Assembly (NCBI RefSeq): GCF_004664715.2
Contig: NC_051071.1
Coordinates: 35,365,030-35,429,029, forward strand
Direction of reading: 5' to 3'
Origin: Peromyscus leucopus
Taxonomy: Eukaryota > Chordata > Mammalia > Rodentia > Cricetidae
DNA: 64,000 nt
This document shows, in pieces, positions 50,780 through 62,234 of the stretch (its first letter is position 1; every line of letters starts with the position of its first letter). The notes beneath the pieces are model-generated. The model saw only the letters and a program-made list of their open reading frames with translations, had not been told where the DNA came from and did no database searches. The position numbers and the translations under genes were made by a program.

Positions 50780-52785
50780 AGCTAGACACAGTTTGGTTTG
50801 GGGAAAAATACCTGAACTTTGTGCTATTTTACTTATATACACATTCACCCAGGCATAGTGTCCCTAATTTAGAAAGAAGAAAAATAAATTCTGAATTCAA
50901 AGAGGTCAAGTTTTTGCGGAAAATAATAAAAAATATTTTAAGCTCATAACTATTAAATTCCAAAGCCCGTAATCCTTTTATTTCAACTTATTTCTGCAAT
51001 GCTGACTCTACATGCATGCACAAGGAGACTAGACTATAGAAAAATTATTGGAAAGTTTAAAGAACGAAGTGTTTAAAAAGTGATTGGTGAAGAGGTTAGC
51101 CTGACACTTCAGTGGACATCATGCTCGGTGGAATTGTGTTCCCAAGTGATACTAATCAGTATACCACAGGAGGATGCTCAGCCAAAGGAACCTCTAGTGT
51201 GAGCTAGCAGCCAGAGGTTTGTTTACAAGATAGATCCAGAATTTCCCAAGGGTGTCAAAGAATGGCAAAACACAGGCTGAAAAGCCCAAGGAGAAAAGGG
51301 AGGTATACGAGAACATAGGAAGATCATCCACAGATTGATATGGTTCCTTCATATGCGTGCACAGAGAGAGGGAGAAAAGATGGAATCTCCAGCTCAGGGT
51401 CAGGTTTCAGAGGGCCTGTACAGCACTTGTTATATAGAAGCTTCCAGGGCATGGATTTCAATAGTTATTTTGCAAACGAGACACTGGAAGCCTCACTGGC
51501 TGATCCACAGAACTATTTGTTTGGAACTCCAGAGAATTCTTAGGCTGGCCTTGCAGCAGTCTCACGTTCTGTAAGTGGGAGGTAGCTGGAAAAGACTGAA
51601 CACTGTAAAAGATGACATGCAGGAACGAGGTCTGGGAGAATAGAAGACCACCTAGAAGGTGATCTCAGTGGATGTAAAAATGGTTGTAATTGCCAGATAT
51701 TTCACATTTCAACACAGTATTCTTTTATTCAACCCAATGGAAGTAAAGCTGTCTGTTATTCCAATCTTCAGCTGTAACTGTGTTCCATCTGTAGCAAGAT
51801 CTCCAAGAGCATTTTAATTCTCTGGAAGTATCTTGGCTACTTATTGGATTGTTTTTCCTTTAGCTTAAGTCTAATACGATAAAAGAGGCTCTAAGAAAGG
51901 ATTAGTGATCCTCGACCTGTCCTCTAAGATGCGTTTACCACTAGTATTATGAATCAACTGAGCTGACTTAAGTAAAATAAACGACATCTTTTACTTTGTT
52001 TAATCTGGCAGCCAGAGAGTCCAAGGTCTTTCTTAATTTTCTTGCCAAAGGTTCTACTGAGTTCATTGCAAATCTTTTCTCTCCTTGAAGGGGACATGGC
52101 CTCCTTTTCTTGTTGTCTGTCTTGTTCCCTAGATCAATTCTGGGAGAAAGTGGGCGGCATTCTCCAGTACCAAGTCAGAGAAGCCTCCAGCCTGTGTTCA
52201 TCAGGGTGCTGTCACACTGCCCTTCTTAGTTTACTAGGTTTTCCTCCTGACGCAATGCTAATCCTGGACTCCTTCCATCCCCAACTTCACTTAAAATCAT
52301 AGGGATTAGAAATACTCATTTCAGTAAGTATCTTTTCTGATGTCTTCTCATAGACAGCAGAAGAAAATATCAAAGCAAACAATGACTGAACTGGTTTTTG
52401 TCTTCTAATGCAGGAATTGAAATCCATGGATACCAATAATGAATCTATTTATTAGGGGGTTATATGGGGTATCAACTCACTGATAAGAGATATGGCAATT
52501 TCAGTTGTAGAGTCCCTGGAAGGCTGAGAACTGGACCCACCCTTTTTCACACCGTCTGGCCCTGTCTTCACCACCCAAGTGCATGATCGAGAAGGGGTCC
52601 CGTGTATGTGCTTTTCAGGTATTAAGCTAGCCAAGAGGCCTGCCCTAGGGCTTGGTACCCCAAGGTCATAGATGCAACGAATACTGGATACAGTCTTCAT
52701 GTATTCAATCTACTGAATAATTTAGAAAGGGAGACAGTGGTCTCTCTCCTTTCTGTTACCCATGAATAATTTCTTTCTTCAGCAT
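50780..52785. other. No recognised feature
   Basis: About 2 kb of ordinary unique-looking sequence with several ORFs of 60-86 codons on both strands (51335-51574, 52042-52302, 52452-52700), none with a recognisable domain. Confidence 0.45.
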
Positions 52786-52786
52786 T

Positions 52787-52920
52787 TGCAAGGTAGAGGC
52801 AGAGGTGTCAGAATTTCAAGGTCAACCATCGATTCATAGTGAACTTGAGGCCAGCCTGGGCTACATGAAGTCCCATCGCAGAAAGCAAAAGCAAAACAAA
52901 CAAAATAAAACAAAAAGATC
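52787..52920 (+). mobile_element. B1 SINE fragment, sense
   Basis: 'aggtagaggcagaggtgtcagaatttcaaggtcaacc ... gaggccagcctgggctacatgaa' with an A-rich tail; the 5' part is missing. Confidence 0.8.
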
Positions 52921-52924
52921 AAAT

Positions 52925-55280
52925 TTCAGAATCAATCCATGTGCTCTAGAATAGCTAGGAAAAAACACAGAGGTAACATCAAGAAATTAAAGATGCTCAT
53001 ATTCTTTGGAAGATGATGAACATTTTATACCATATTCTTCTTTAGCAAGTATATATCTAGATAGACATGGTAGAATGTACTTACGAAAAAAAATATTTTT
53101 ACAAATCAATGTGCACTAGAAAGCTGTGTATACATGACAGTTCATGTCACCAGTCTCATGCTTGGATATAATTTCTGCTATGTACAATGATTTCAGTCCT
53201 TGAGATTTTTCCTAGTATTGCTGATTAGAGGTATATCACTGATAGCCTTATAATCAAACCATGTTTTATTAAAGATGATTTATCCATTTCTGGACTTATT
53301 CATGCATAGTTCATCATGCCATCTAAAGCCCCTTGATCATCAGTTTGGAATCATACATATGCAAAGTACACACTCCTAAGCCTCAAACCGCAACCTCAGG
53401 TTTGTAAAAAAAGTACTCTGTCTTGCCCAAAGCCTCCTGACAGTGCCTGTGTGTATATGACTCACTTACTGACAAGCCTTCTGACCCTTCTGCATAAGAT
53501 AGGGATTTTCAAACACTGAGTAAATATAACAAAAACAACAAAAGCTCTCCAGAGACTGCTGTGTGGTCTTGTGATTTTTCAAGGACGTTTTGTCAACGAG
53601 AATGAGGAATATGGCTATTGTAAATTCTTCCCTTAACCTGCTTTTACATAAGGGCAGAAATTATAGGATTGCTGTGTATATAAAATAAGAACTCAGAAAG
53701 TTGAGGAATTCTTGGGCCAGAAGGTAGCAAATACACTTCAGGAGAATAGGGGATCCCTCCCTGGTCATTCATTTCACATGGGGTTTATGGCGTCTGTGGA
53801 TTCAATAAAAGTAGTTAGACATTCTGAGTTTATCTTTAGTTAGACACCAGATGTAACTTAAATATTTCTATCAAATACTACTGTTATGATTTATTGTAAT
53901 ATAGGTGAAATAAGTTACATTTAGGCTCTTAGGCTAGCTTGTATTTCTTCAGTAAGATCTTTTGTGAAATCAATGTACCTCATTTATATTGGAACTTTAT
54001 AAACTTGTTTTCTTTATTAAAGAAGTTGTTATGAATTTAGATAATCTAAATTAATTGGAGATATAGGAAACTACATTTTCAATTTATTATCTTGTTTATT
54101 TTTTCTGATTTTTTAATATACAGATAATAACATGATGATAAAAACTGAGATATTTTCTTGCAAATGCTATAGAAATCCTACTATATTTAATAAACTATAA
54201 CATTTATTCATTAATTTATTCAACAAATGCTTACTATTCATTTGCACATACACTAGTTTGTTGTAGATGCTGGGTACTATACTAAATGAGACACAAATAC
54301 TGAAAGGTGAAATGGGACAAGATGCTTTGCAATGCCTCTAAATGCATGAAAATATGAAACAGAGGTATCTTTTTAAGATGATAACTTTCTGGGATTTTTC
54401 ATTTCTTTCCCTCTCTTTGTTCTTCATTTCTGTTTCTTTTTCTTTAATAGAACAGGATGGTAGACATATTGAGAATGAAGCAGCACATTATGTTTGTGAG
54501 AAATGAAATAATACACCACGATTGATGGGTTGGTACAGCACAAAGCAGAGCGAGATCATGAGCACACCGAGGAAGTTTCTTAGTCACAGAAGTTCTTGGC
54601 TGCAGCCACAGTGTAAAAGTATGATAGTAACCATGGAGGTGTGATTTTAAACAACAACACAATCAGGACTTTGGGTGGTGATTTTAAACTTTTGTGAGCA
54701 AATATGGTATGCAAGCCATAATCAACAATGATTCTATTTAAATAATCTTTCTCAGCTTCTCTCATGCCTGGAATTTCTATGTGGAATATTTCTGCTTACT
54801 TTTTAGAACGCTCCTTCATCTCATGTTTTCCCTACAGCTTTGTTTCTCCTGTGTGCTCTTTAGTTTGACATTAAGACCCAGTCTGCTGCAATTGTACTAG
54901 CATTGCCTCTGCAGGCACCGAAGTTTATGTGCAAAGTGATTGTGACTGACTTATTTTTGAATGTCTGTGTCTAGCTTATGGAATAAAATGGATCAGAAAC
55001 CCCATCAATGCTCATTCAAAGACTGAATGAGCAATAAGCCCTTCTAAAGAAAGGTCAGGCCCTAGTCAATATTGCTTTACCTCTTTCTCCTTTCCCTCAG
55101 AAACATTTTCAACTAGATTATTTACAAATAAATAGTGCATTTTATTAGACTTGCATTCTGTGAATAGTTTAGAAAATTCTAAAGATTAAAGACCAGGTAA
55201 AATATGGGAGAGCTCTACCTACTAAGTATGACCACAGATAACATTGTGGAATGTGCATTTATCATTATTTTTTTCTTGTA
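52925..55280. other. No recognised feature
   Basis: About 2.4 kb of AT-rich, apparently single-copy DNA. Confidence 0.5.
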
Positions 55281-55294
55281 GAAAATAGATTCTG

Positions 55295-55468
55295 AGCTAG
55301 GTGGTGGTGGAGCATGCTTTTTTAATCCCAGCACTTGGGAGACAGAGCCAGGCCAATCCCTGTGAGTTTAATGCCAGCCTGGTCTACAGAGCGAGATCCA
55401 GGACAGGCACCAAAGCTACACAGAGAAACCCTGTCTTGAAAAAACAACAATAAAACAACAACAACAAA
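55295..55468 (+). mobile_element. B1 SINE
   Basis: Sense B1 with an (AAC)n-rich tail; 14-bp TSD with one mismatch, gaaaatagattctg (55281-55294) and gaaagtagattctg (55469-55482). Confidence 0.96.
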
Positions 55469-55484
55469 GAAAGTAGATTCTGTC

Positions 55485-56130
55485 TTCTTTCACACTGTTG
55501 TTCAGTTAAGCGTCTTATCATGAAATCATTAAGATTTTTATATTTTCTTTCATATCAAACAAATATTTTTAATAATTCCATAACATGTGTTTGCTGTAAT
55601 TTATTGTCTTTTTTTTCTTTCAGAATGTCCATGTCTTCTTGAGTTTTGATTTTAAAGAGCTTCTCATTGTCATAATGAGGTGGATTATTGCTGCAAGCCA
55701 CAGGAAAATGTAATAGAATCCAGCTACGATGTCAAGGACCTTTCCAAAGGTCAAGCCATGGCTTCAGAAGTCTTGGTGGTATCTTGGCTTTTGTATATAT
55801 ATATATTAGCTGATTCCTACAATGATTTTCTTGTATGTTATGTGTGGTTCCAAGAACTTCTAAAGGTGTATTTATCTAAAATACCTATCAAGCATCCAAA
55901 GTCAAATGATCTGCTGAACTAAGATGTTTCCCTTATGGAAACAATGCCTGCCTCTTAGGTCAGACAGATAGCTTTATTTCTTGTGCAATTTTAGCTGAAA
56001 CCCTCCTTTCTTATACAGCCTTACTAACATTATAGACTCCTAATTTCTTACCTATCCACTTCTAGGAATGGAGACTGAGAAAGCCTGATAGTCACTGCCT
56101 AAGGAAAATTCTTACTTGCCTTTATGACTC
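55485..56130. other. No recognised feature
   Basis: Unique-looking DNA; the 80-codon ORF (55680-55922) has no recognisable domain. Confidence 0.45.
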
Positions 56131-56571
56131 TGTAGGAATTCAAGCCTAATGACCTGACTGGAGGGTTTGGATTGCTGCTATTGTTTGGGTTTATAAGTGT
56201 AAACTTCATAGACTTAGAGAGGATTTTGACTGGAGAACTAGATAGAGAACCAGAAGAACGAGGTAGAAGATGAGAAAGAGCCAAATGGGAAAGAACGAGA
56301 TGGGTAAGGATGAGAGAAGAAAGACCAAGATGGGGCAGAACTAAGATGAAATAATTAAGATAGAACTTAAAGGGGATAACAGATAAAGATAGAGAGAAAT
56401 TAGCCAAGAAAAGAGCTAGGCATAAGAACAGAAATGAAGCTGTCTAGATAGGATTTTATCCCAGAGAAATAAAGTAGAGAGATGAAGAGCTTGGTGTACT
56501 TAGATTCATTTCCCCAAAACAATTCATACCATTTGTAGTTTCTCTTCTGGGACCAGTCTTAATAATATTCA
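56131..56571 (+). mobile_element. 5' LTR of an ERVK-like element
   Basis: Directly precedes a primer-binding site, carries a TATA-like ttataag at 56191 and AATAAA at 56468-56473, and ends with CA at 56570-56571. The left boundary is inferred from a TG at 56131 and could be off by tens of bases; no TSD can be tested because the 3' side of the provirus is missing. Confidence 0.55.
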
Positions 56572-56576
56572 AGACC

Positions 56577-56594
56577 TGGCACCCAACATGGGGC
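56577..56594 (+). promoter_or_regulatory. Retroviral primer-binding site, tRNA-Lys type
   Basis: Reads TGGCACCCAACATGGGGC. The canonical site for tRNA-Lys1,2 differs only by two CpG-to-CA changes, as expected from methylated CpG decay. It starts 5 bases after the LTR CA. Confidence 0.8.
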
Positions 56595-56880
56595 ATGAAG
56601 CTATGACCCTGGTATTAAGAATCATTTAAAGGGTCACAAGTTATCATCCTCTGGACCACGGACATGCTGTCTAGCTGCAGGTCTACACCCCATCCTCCAG
56701 CCCACACAAATATGCTGTCCAGCTCAGCCCTGTGCCCCGCCCTCCAGGCCACAAGACAGAAAATCCTATTATACATGTCTTACAAAGCCTGAAACAGCCT
56801 GCACTTCCTGGGTTTCCACTGTATTCTAGCCTTCAGGACCTCCAGCTTTGTCCCCATATCAGCAGGAAGCAACCATGAAC
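56595..56880 (+). mobile_element. ERV leader fragment, truncated
   Basis: Untranslated leader-like sequence with two similar units ('acatgctgtctagctgc ... ccccatcctccagccc' and 'atatgctgtccagctca ... ccccgccctccaggcc'), then loss of the provirus. No gag start seen. Confidence 0.45.
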
Positions 56881-56890
56881 AATTTCTACA

Positions 56891-56945
56891 GCCCAGCTAG
56901 CTCAGTCAGTAGAGCATGAGATTCTTCATCCCAGGGTCATGGGTT
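56891..56945 (+). pseudogene. Truncated tRNA-Lys(CTT) sequence
   Basis: Matches nucleotides 1-55 of tRNA-Lys: 7-base acceptor strand, D arm with A box (tagctcagtcagtagagc), anticodon loop TTCTTCA with CTT at 56924-56926, variable loop and the start of the T arm. It then diverges, so the 3' acceptor half, part of the B box and any terminator are missing. One anticodon-stem mismatch. Not functional. Confidence 0.8.
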
Positions 56946-56949
56946 GTGA

Positions 56950-58231
56950 AGAATGACCTCATTGACTGTCTTGTATACATATCACTTTATGTGAACTCTA
57001 ATGTTGAAGTATTGGCCACCAGACACAAAATACAGCCAAATACTAGCAGTGACAAGAGTAACCTGGATTTTTCTTTGTGTTAAAAAAAGTGAATATCTTA
57101 CTAATACTACTTTTCAAACTTTGAGATAGATTATCTTCTTTCTAATAGAAATTATAATTGCCCTCTCATATTGCAGTTATATTTGTTACGAATGTATATT
57201 CCATCAAATATTTTATGCCTTCAATTTGGTGAAATGCGTGTTTTATTCACTGACTCCATAAAGTTGAATAACTTTACACACCTGGGAGATTTATTACATT
57301 TTTATTGTTGTCTTAATCACAAAAGAAAGATCTTGGTTGACTAATATTTGCCCAGGTAGCAATAAAAGTTCTTGCTCTTTTGATTTGTTTTAATGATACT
57401 TCTTTGTCATGTTTTGGCTCTAAGGTTCATTGATAAAAAAATTCATATGTCTTAGAAATTTGTAGATGATGCCTCTGTACCAACTTCATTGACAATATTT
57501 AGGATAGAACTGTATTATATTCTTAGTGGTGGTATACATACCCACAGTGCTGTACTTATACTTTAACACAACAATAGATTCTTGATTAGGACCATTTATT
57601 GTCATATAAATTGAAGATTATGAGTACATGGTCAGAATGTTCTACCTTTAGTTTGAATGATGTGATGCTTTTAGAGTATTTATTGAATAACTATAAATGA
57701 TTTGCATAATTTTATACATTCCTTTTATTGGCTAGCTCCAGAGAAAACTATTCCAGAATTTACTTCCTCCACAACTTCAATCTATTTGTTCACAATGACA
57801 TCATAGTTGCAGACCAATGAGTGGCATTGTAAGAAATTAAATTGGCCATTATGTCTATATTTATATGATAACATAGAATATTAGAATATAAAACACTGTA
57901 AGTACACACATATGTGCATATATATGAGTATATGTGTATGAATATACATGTTTATGGGAGCAATATATATATAAATATTTTAAAACTATATGAATTATTA
58001 AATAGTAAGCATGGGGGTGTTTGTTCTATACTAATATAACTCTGTAAACCTTTTGCCTGGTAGGAATAATCCTACCCAAACAGTGCCTGTCTGAAGTGCC
58101 ATGGGTCTTCCTAATACCAACATATTTAACTCTTCACCCAGTTTTATTTTTGATCCACTAATCCATGTGTTATCATTCATTGCATAAAATTTTAGATTAT
58201 TGCCATATTTAAATACAATGTAGTTATTGAT
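56950..58231. other. No recognised feature
   Basis: About 1.3 kb of AT-rich unique-looking DNA with a (TA)/(ATGTGT) patch near 57905-57975. Confidence 0.5.
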
Positions 58232-58731
58232 TGTAAGATGAATAAAAACCACTGAGATAGATATTGGGGTGAAAACTGAAAGATCAGAGAAACAGCAAGC
58301 CACAGCCAACCTCACCTCACCAACTCCTCAGCCTCTTGTTTCCATGTATCCTCAGACTGAGAGCTCCTGAGTCCTCCCCTGTGAGGGTCTCAGTTGAACT
58401 GCTGCTAAAAAGCTTCTAGTTCCTGGTCCTCATGCTTTATATATCTTTCTGCTTCCTGCCATCACTTTCTGAGATTAAAGGCATATGTCCTTCCCAAGCA
58501 AAGACATGAGATTCAAGTGCTGGGATTAAAGATGTGTGCCACCACTGCCCATCAGTTTTCCAGTGTGGCCTTGAACTCACAGAGATCCAGATGAATATCT
58601 GCCTCCTGAGTGATAGGATTAAGGATGTGTGCCACCACTGTCTGGCCTCTGTGTCTAATCTAGTGGCTGGCTCTGTCCTCTGATCCCCAGATAAGTTTTA
58701 TTTGTTAGAGCACAAATAAAATATCACCACA
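58232..58731 (-). mobile_element. Solo LTR with two embedded B1-like modules
   Basis: 500 bp, TG to CA, perfect 6-bp TSD attgat (58226-58231 and 58732-58737). Minus-strand text starts TGTGGTGATATTTTATTTG and includes 'gtatataaag'-like sequence near 58435. Two antisense B1-type pieces lie inside (ending at about 58552 and 58647), each with 'gtgtgccaccactg'. Abundant family in cricetid-type genomes; name not certain. Confidence 0.85.
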
Positions 58732-58739
58732 ATTGATAA

Positions 58740-59261
58740 TAACTTTTTGACAACGTTGGGACAAAATAAGACATCAAAGTATTGACTCAGTGACATTACT
58801 GTTTTTAGACCTTGGAAATACTAAAGGCTACTGACTATCACAATTATTCTCTTCAAATTTTAAAACAAAAAATGATGGTATATATAGCAAGTTTAAATTA
58901 CCAAGTTGCCTGAAAAACAGTAGAGAATCTTTGCTTTGGTTCTAATTTGCCTTAAAAAGGGTGTCTACATTTAAATTTCCATGAATATTTACAATGTTTG
59001 GTTGGTAACATGGCAAAAGGAGGTCTCCCAATCTGTCCCACTATGAATTACAAACTACAGATAGCAGTACAGGGCTTGATCTTGATTTTGTTAACAGGAA
59101 AGCAAAATGTTCTCTGTACAGACAAATTAGTGGATTATAGATGACTGAGTTGGAAAATTTTATTCTCAAAGTCTTAAAGAATTAAACAAAACAGACTTTT
59201 GGGAAATACATTATCTAGGTAGTAACATGCGAGGAAGTGGCTGAAATATATGTTCATTGTA
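58740..59261. other. No recognised feature
   Basis: AT-rich unique-looking DNA. Confidence 0.5.
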
Positions 59262-59381
59262 GAGAGCCAAAGAGGGTATCAAATCTCTGAGAACTGAAGT
59301 TACAGGCACTTTTGAGCCACTCAGCTTGAGGTCCTCAGGAAGAGCAAGAGCTCTTAACTCCTGAGCTACCTCTCCAGGTCC
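59262..59381 (-). mobile_element. B2/B3 SINE fragment, antisense
   Basis: 'tgagaactgaagttacaggcac ... gctcttaactcctgagctacctctccagg' is the antisense head part. Confidence 0.8.
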
Positions 59382-59424
59382 AGTTTTAAAATATTTAAGA
59401 GTTCCTACATCTGACAGTCCTTGT

Positions 59425-59467
59425 CTTTCTGTCTGCCTGTCTGTCTGCCTCTCTCTCTCTCTCCCTC

Positions 59468-59520
<53 letters not shown>

Positions 59521-59535
59521 CATCATCATCATCTA
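59425..59535. repeat. (TCTG)/(CT)n/(TATC)n/(ATC)n compound microsatellite
   Basis: Imperfect TCTG and CT units to about 59468, then about 12 TATC units to 59519, then four ATC units. Confidence 0.97.
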
Positions 59536-59539
59536 AAGC

Positions 59540-61172
59540 TTTACTTCAACATCTGTTATAATTAGCTATAGATAATAAAATGGAGATATTATTGTTCAGG
59601 TTTTAACCCCTTTTTGTAATGAATGTTTGCTAAGAATAATCACCTGAATAAATAGTAAAGAAATCAAGGCTTCTCTACTTGTCCTGACATTGTTGGTTTT
59701 ATCACTTTAAATCCACCACTGTTCTTTTCATGTATGGCTTTTTTTTTAACGAGACTTTGTTAACCTCTACAAGGTTTCTGAGATCCTTGGTGATGAAAAT
59801 GTCATTGTACTCTACTAAGCCAGGAATTTCTAGACCCAACATTCACTAAATGAGGGTCTCTTGTGTGTACATGACCCTAGCATTTCTTACTTCCCATTTT
59901 CTATTTAGCAAAAGGTGTGCATGGCTGTTCTCTCTGAGTTTCAGTATCCAGTGCAGAGAGAGTAACAAAAGAATCCTACATTTCTCTTGCAATGCTTTTG
60001 TTTTCTTGATGAGTTACATAATTTTCAGCATTTGTATTTCAATTGAGTCTAGGTGCAGTTCCTAAATATCTCACAAATGAAGTTTCTCAGAAAAGACTCT
60101 ATTATAAATGTAGGCAAAAGATGGAATCATTAGGAGTCATGCTTACCACTCCAGTTAGTACCACATGGGGACATCTCTTTGGGGTACTGGATACACCTAT
60201 TTACAATGTCTAGTGTAGCAATGAGAGGACATGGGTGTTCCTTTCTCAGGGGCTTTGTTTGAAAATATATTGGGTAAACTAACACCACGCCTTGCACTAA
60301 CTATGTGAAGTTTCCCTTTTCCCCATACGTGAAGTAATGATGTAGTACAGTGGCTTATCAACAGCCATCAATAAACAAACCACATGCCCCCAAACTGAAA
60401 CAAGTTCCAAGACTTATAAGACAGGAGAGGACAAAAATAATGTATATCTAGATATGTATACATAATTATAACAATATAGTAGAAGTATATAATCAACACC
60501 ATACCAGTTTATAGAAATTGAGTTTTATCATATGAAAGAGATGGCAAATCATTTATAAATTAACGTTATCATTTTTGAAGCTGAAAGCAATTTTCCCTAT
60601 TAATGAGATGCATGTGCTTATTTTCTTGTACATAAAGAATTAACTTGTGGTTGAATATTTGAGATTGTGGGGCATAGAGTGTCTTTTACATTTTCCAGAG
60701 GTGACTGACAATTTGATTTATAATCGTCACTGCTGGGAACACACAAAATAAAAAGCCATGTTTAGAGATACTTCAGAAATCATTAGAAATTCTGTCCTAA
60801 TCTTGAGCCAAAATTCATCTCACAATTCTTTCTAAAACTGAGTTAGCAAATCAAACAATGATTTCAAATTGAATCATTCTAATCCAATATTATCCAAAGG
60901 CATAATAATTTGATACATGTTGGAGAATGATGGGATGCTTTGTCCCATAATTAACCCATTGCTTGTATAACAGCAGAAAAGTTCACTGCCAACTATAACA
61001 TATGCTATTATTGAATCTCAGTTGAAGTATTTTGGGCAGCATTTATTGGCATTTCTTGGTGTCATGACTTCTGCAGTATGAAGTGCACATGCTCTGTGCT
61101 TAGAACTGAGGCTTCAGTGAAGTCACACAAACAACATGGAAGACCTAGGATTCGTCATGTGTTTAATCTTGA
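59540..61172. other. No recognised feature
   Basis: About 1.6 kb of AT-rich, apparently single-copy DNA. Confidence 0.5.
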
Positions 61173-61174
61173 GG

Positions 61175-61387
61175 CTTTTATTTTATTTTATTTTTTTTTT
61201 GTGTGTGTTGTATGCAAGTATTCTCATGCACTACATTCATAGAGTGCCTACAGAGGCCAGAAGATGGCATTGTGCCTCTGAATTTAAGTTAAAGATAGCT
61301 GTGTCACTGTGATGGGTGCTGGGAATCGAATCCAGGTCCTCTGGAAGAGCTGCTAATGCTCTTAACCACTAATCCATCTCTCCAGCC
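61175..61387 (-). mobile_element. B2 SINE, antisense
   Basis: T-rich tail, then 'gaggccagaagatggcattg ... gggtgctgggaatcgaatccaggtcctctggaagagctgctaatgctcttaaccactaatccatctctccagcc', a well preserved B2/B3 head in antisense. Confidence 0.93.
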
Positions 61388-61429
61388 TTTTGCTTGATTT
61401 TTAAAATCAAATTTTGGTTGTTGGGTATT

Positions 61430-62230
61430 ATTCAAAAACCCTTAACTTTTGACAAATTTTTCATGACTCACAATTCTTCAGGTGACCTCACAAAAAATTT
61501 CTAGGAGCTAGACATTATATTATCTGAACTCTATACCTAATAAACCACAAACTTCCATACCCCTCTCACCTCATTTTCTAGTAACCATCATACTGTTTTC
61601 TCATTCTATTAGTTTGCTATTTTAGGTCTAAGAGAAATAGTGCAGAAATTGTCCTGTGACTAACAATTGGAGCAAGTATATTGTCTTATAGTTCCATTTA
61701 TGTTGTTTTGAAAGGCAAGGTTGCCATCTCTAAGTTTGGATAATATTTCAAGATATATATTAATTATGTTTTTATTTATATATTCATCTGCTAATTGACA
61801 TTTAAATGTCAATATTTTATCACTTCAATAATAGTATTTTGAACATAGGATGATAAATAGTTTTTGTTATCTCAATTTTAGTTCTTTTGGTATACCCTCA
61901 GAATTGGGATACTTAGGTCACATGGCAGAACTATTTTTAATTTTTGTGGGTGTGCCATCCCATTTCCATAGTAGTTTGTATCATTTCACATTGCCATTAA
62001 CAGTTTAATGATTCTCTTTTCTTGACACCATCTTCACACTTACCTCAAAGAGTCATTCTAAAAGATTTCAGGGTGATTTCTTCCTCTGGTTTGATTGTAT
62101 TCCATGTAGCTTTGTGAAACTGAACATGTACTAGCCAGCCATTTTCAGTTACTTTGAGGCAGATGCCTATTCAAATTGCTTGTCTATGTTTTTTGTCAGG
62201 TTATTCTTTCTTTGTGATTGATTTTTAGTA
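61430..62230 (-). mobile_element. Ancient mammalian L1, ORF2 3' part, antisense
   Basis: 'tagtaaccatcatactgttttctcattctatt', 'ttcttttggtataccctcagaattgggat', 'ggtcacatggcag', 'ccatttccatagtagtttgtatcatttcacattgcca' follow, in order, the antisense 3' end of L1M-type elements shared by all placental mammals. Highly diverged, no frame open. Confidence 0.75.
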
Positions 62231-62234
62231 GAAA

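Noticed and set aside
56891..56945. Functional tRNA-Lys gene
   Set aside because: The 3' half of the T arm, the acceptor 3' strand and a Pol III terminator are missing.
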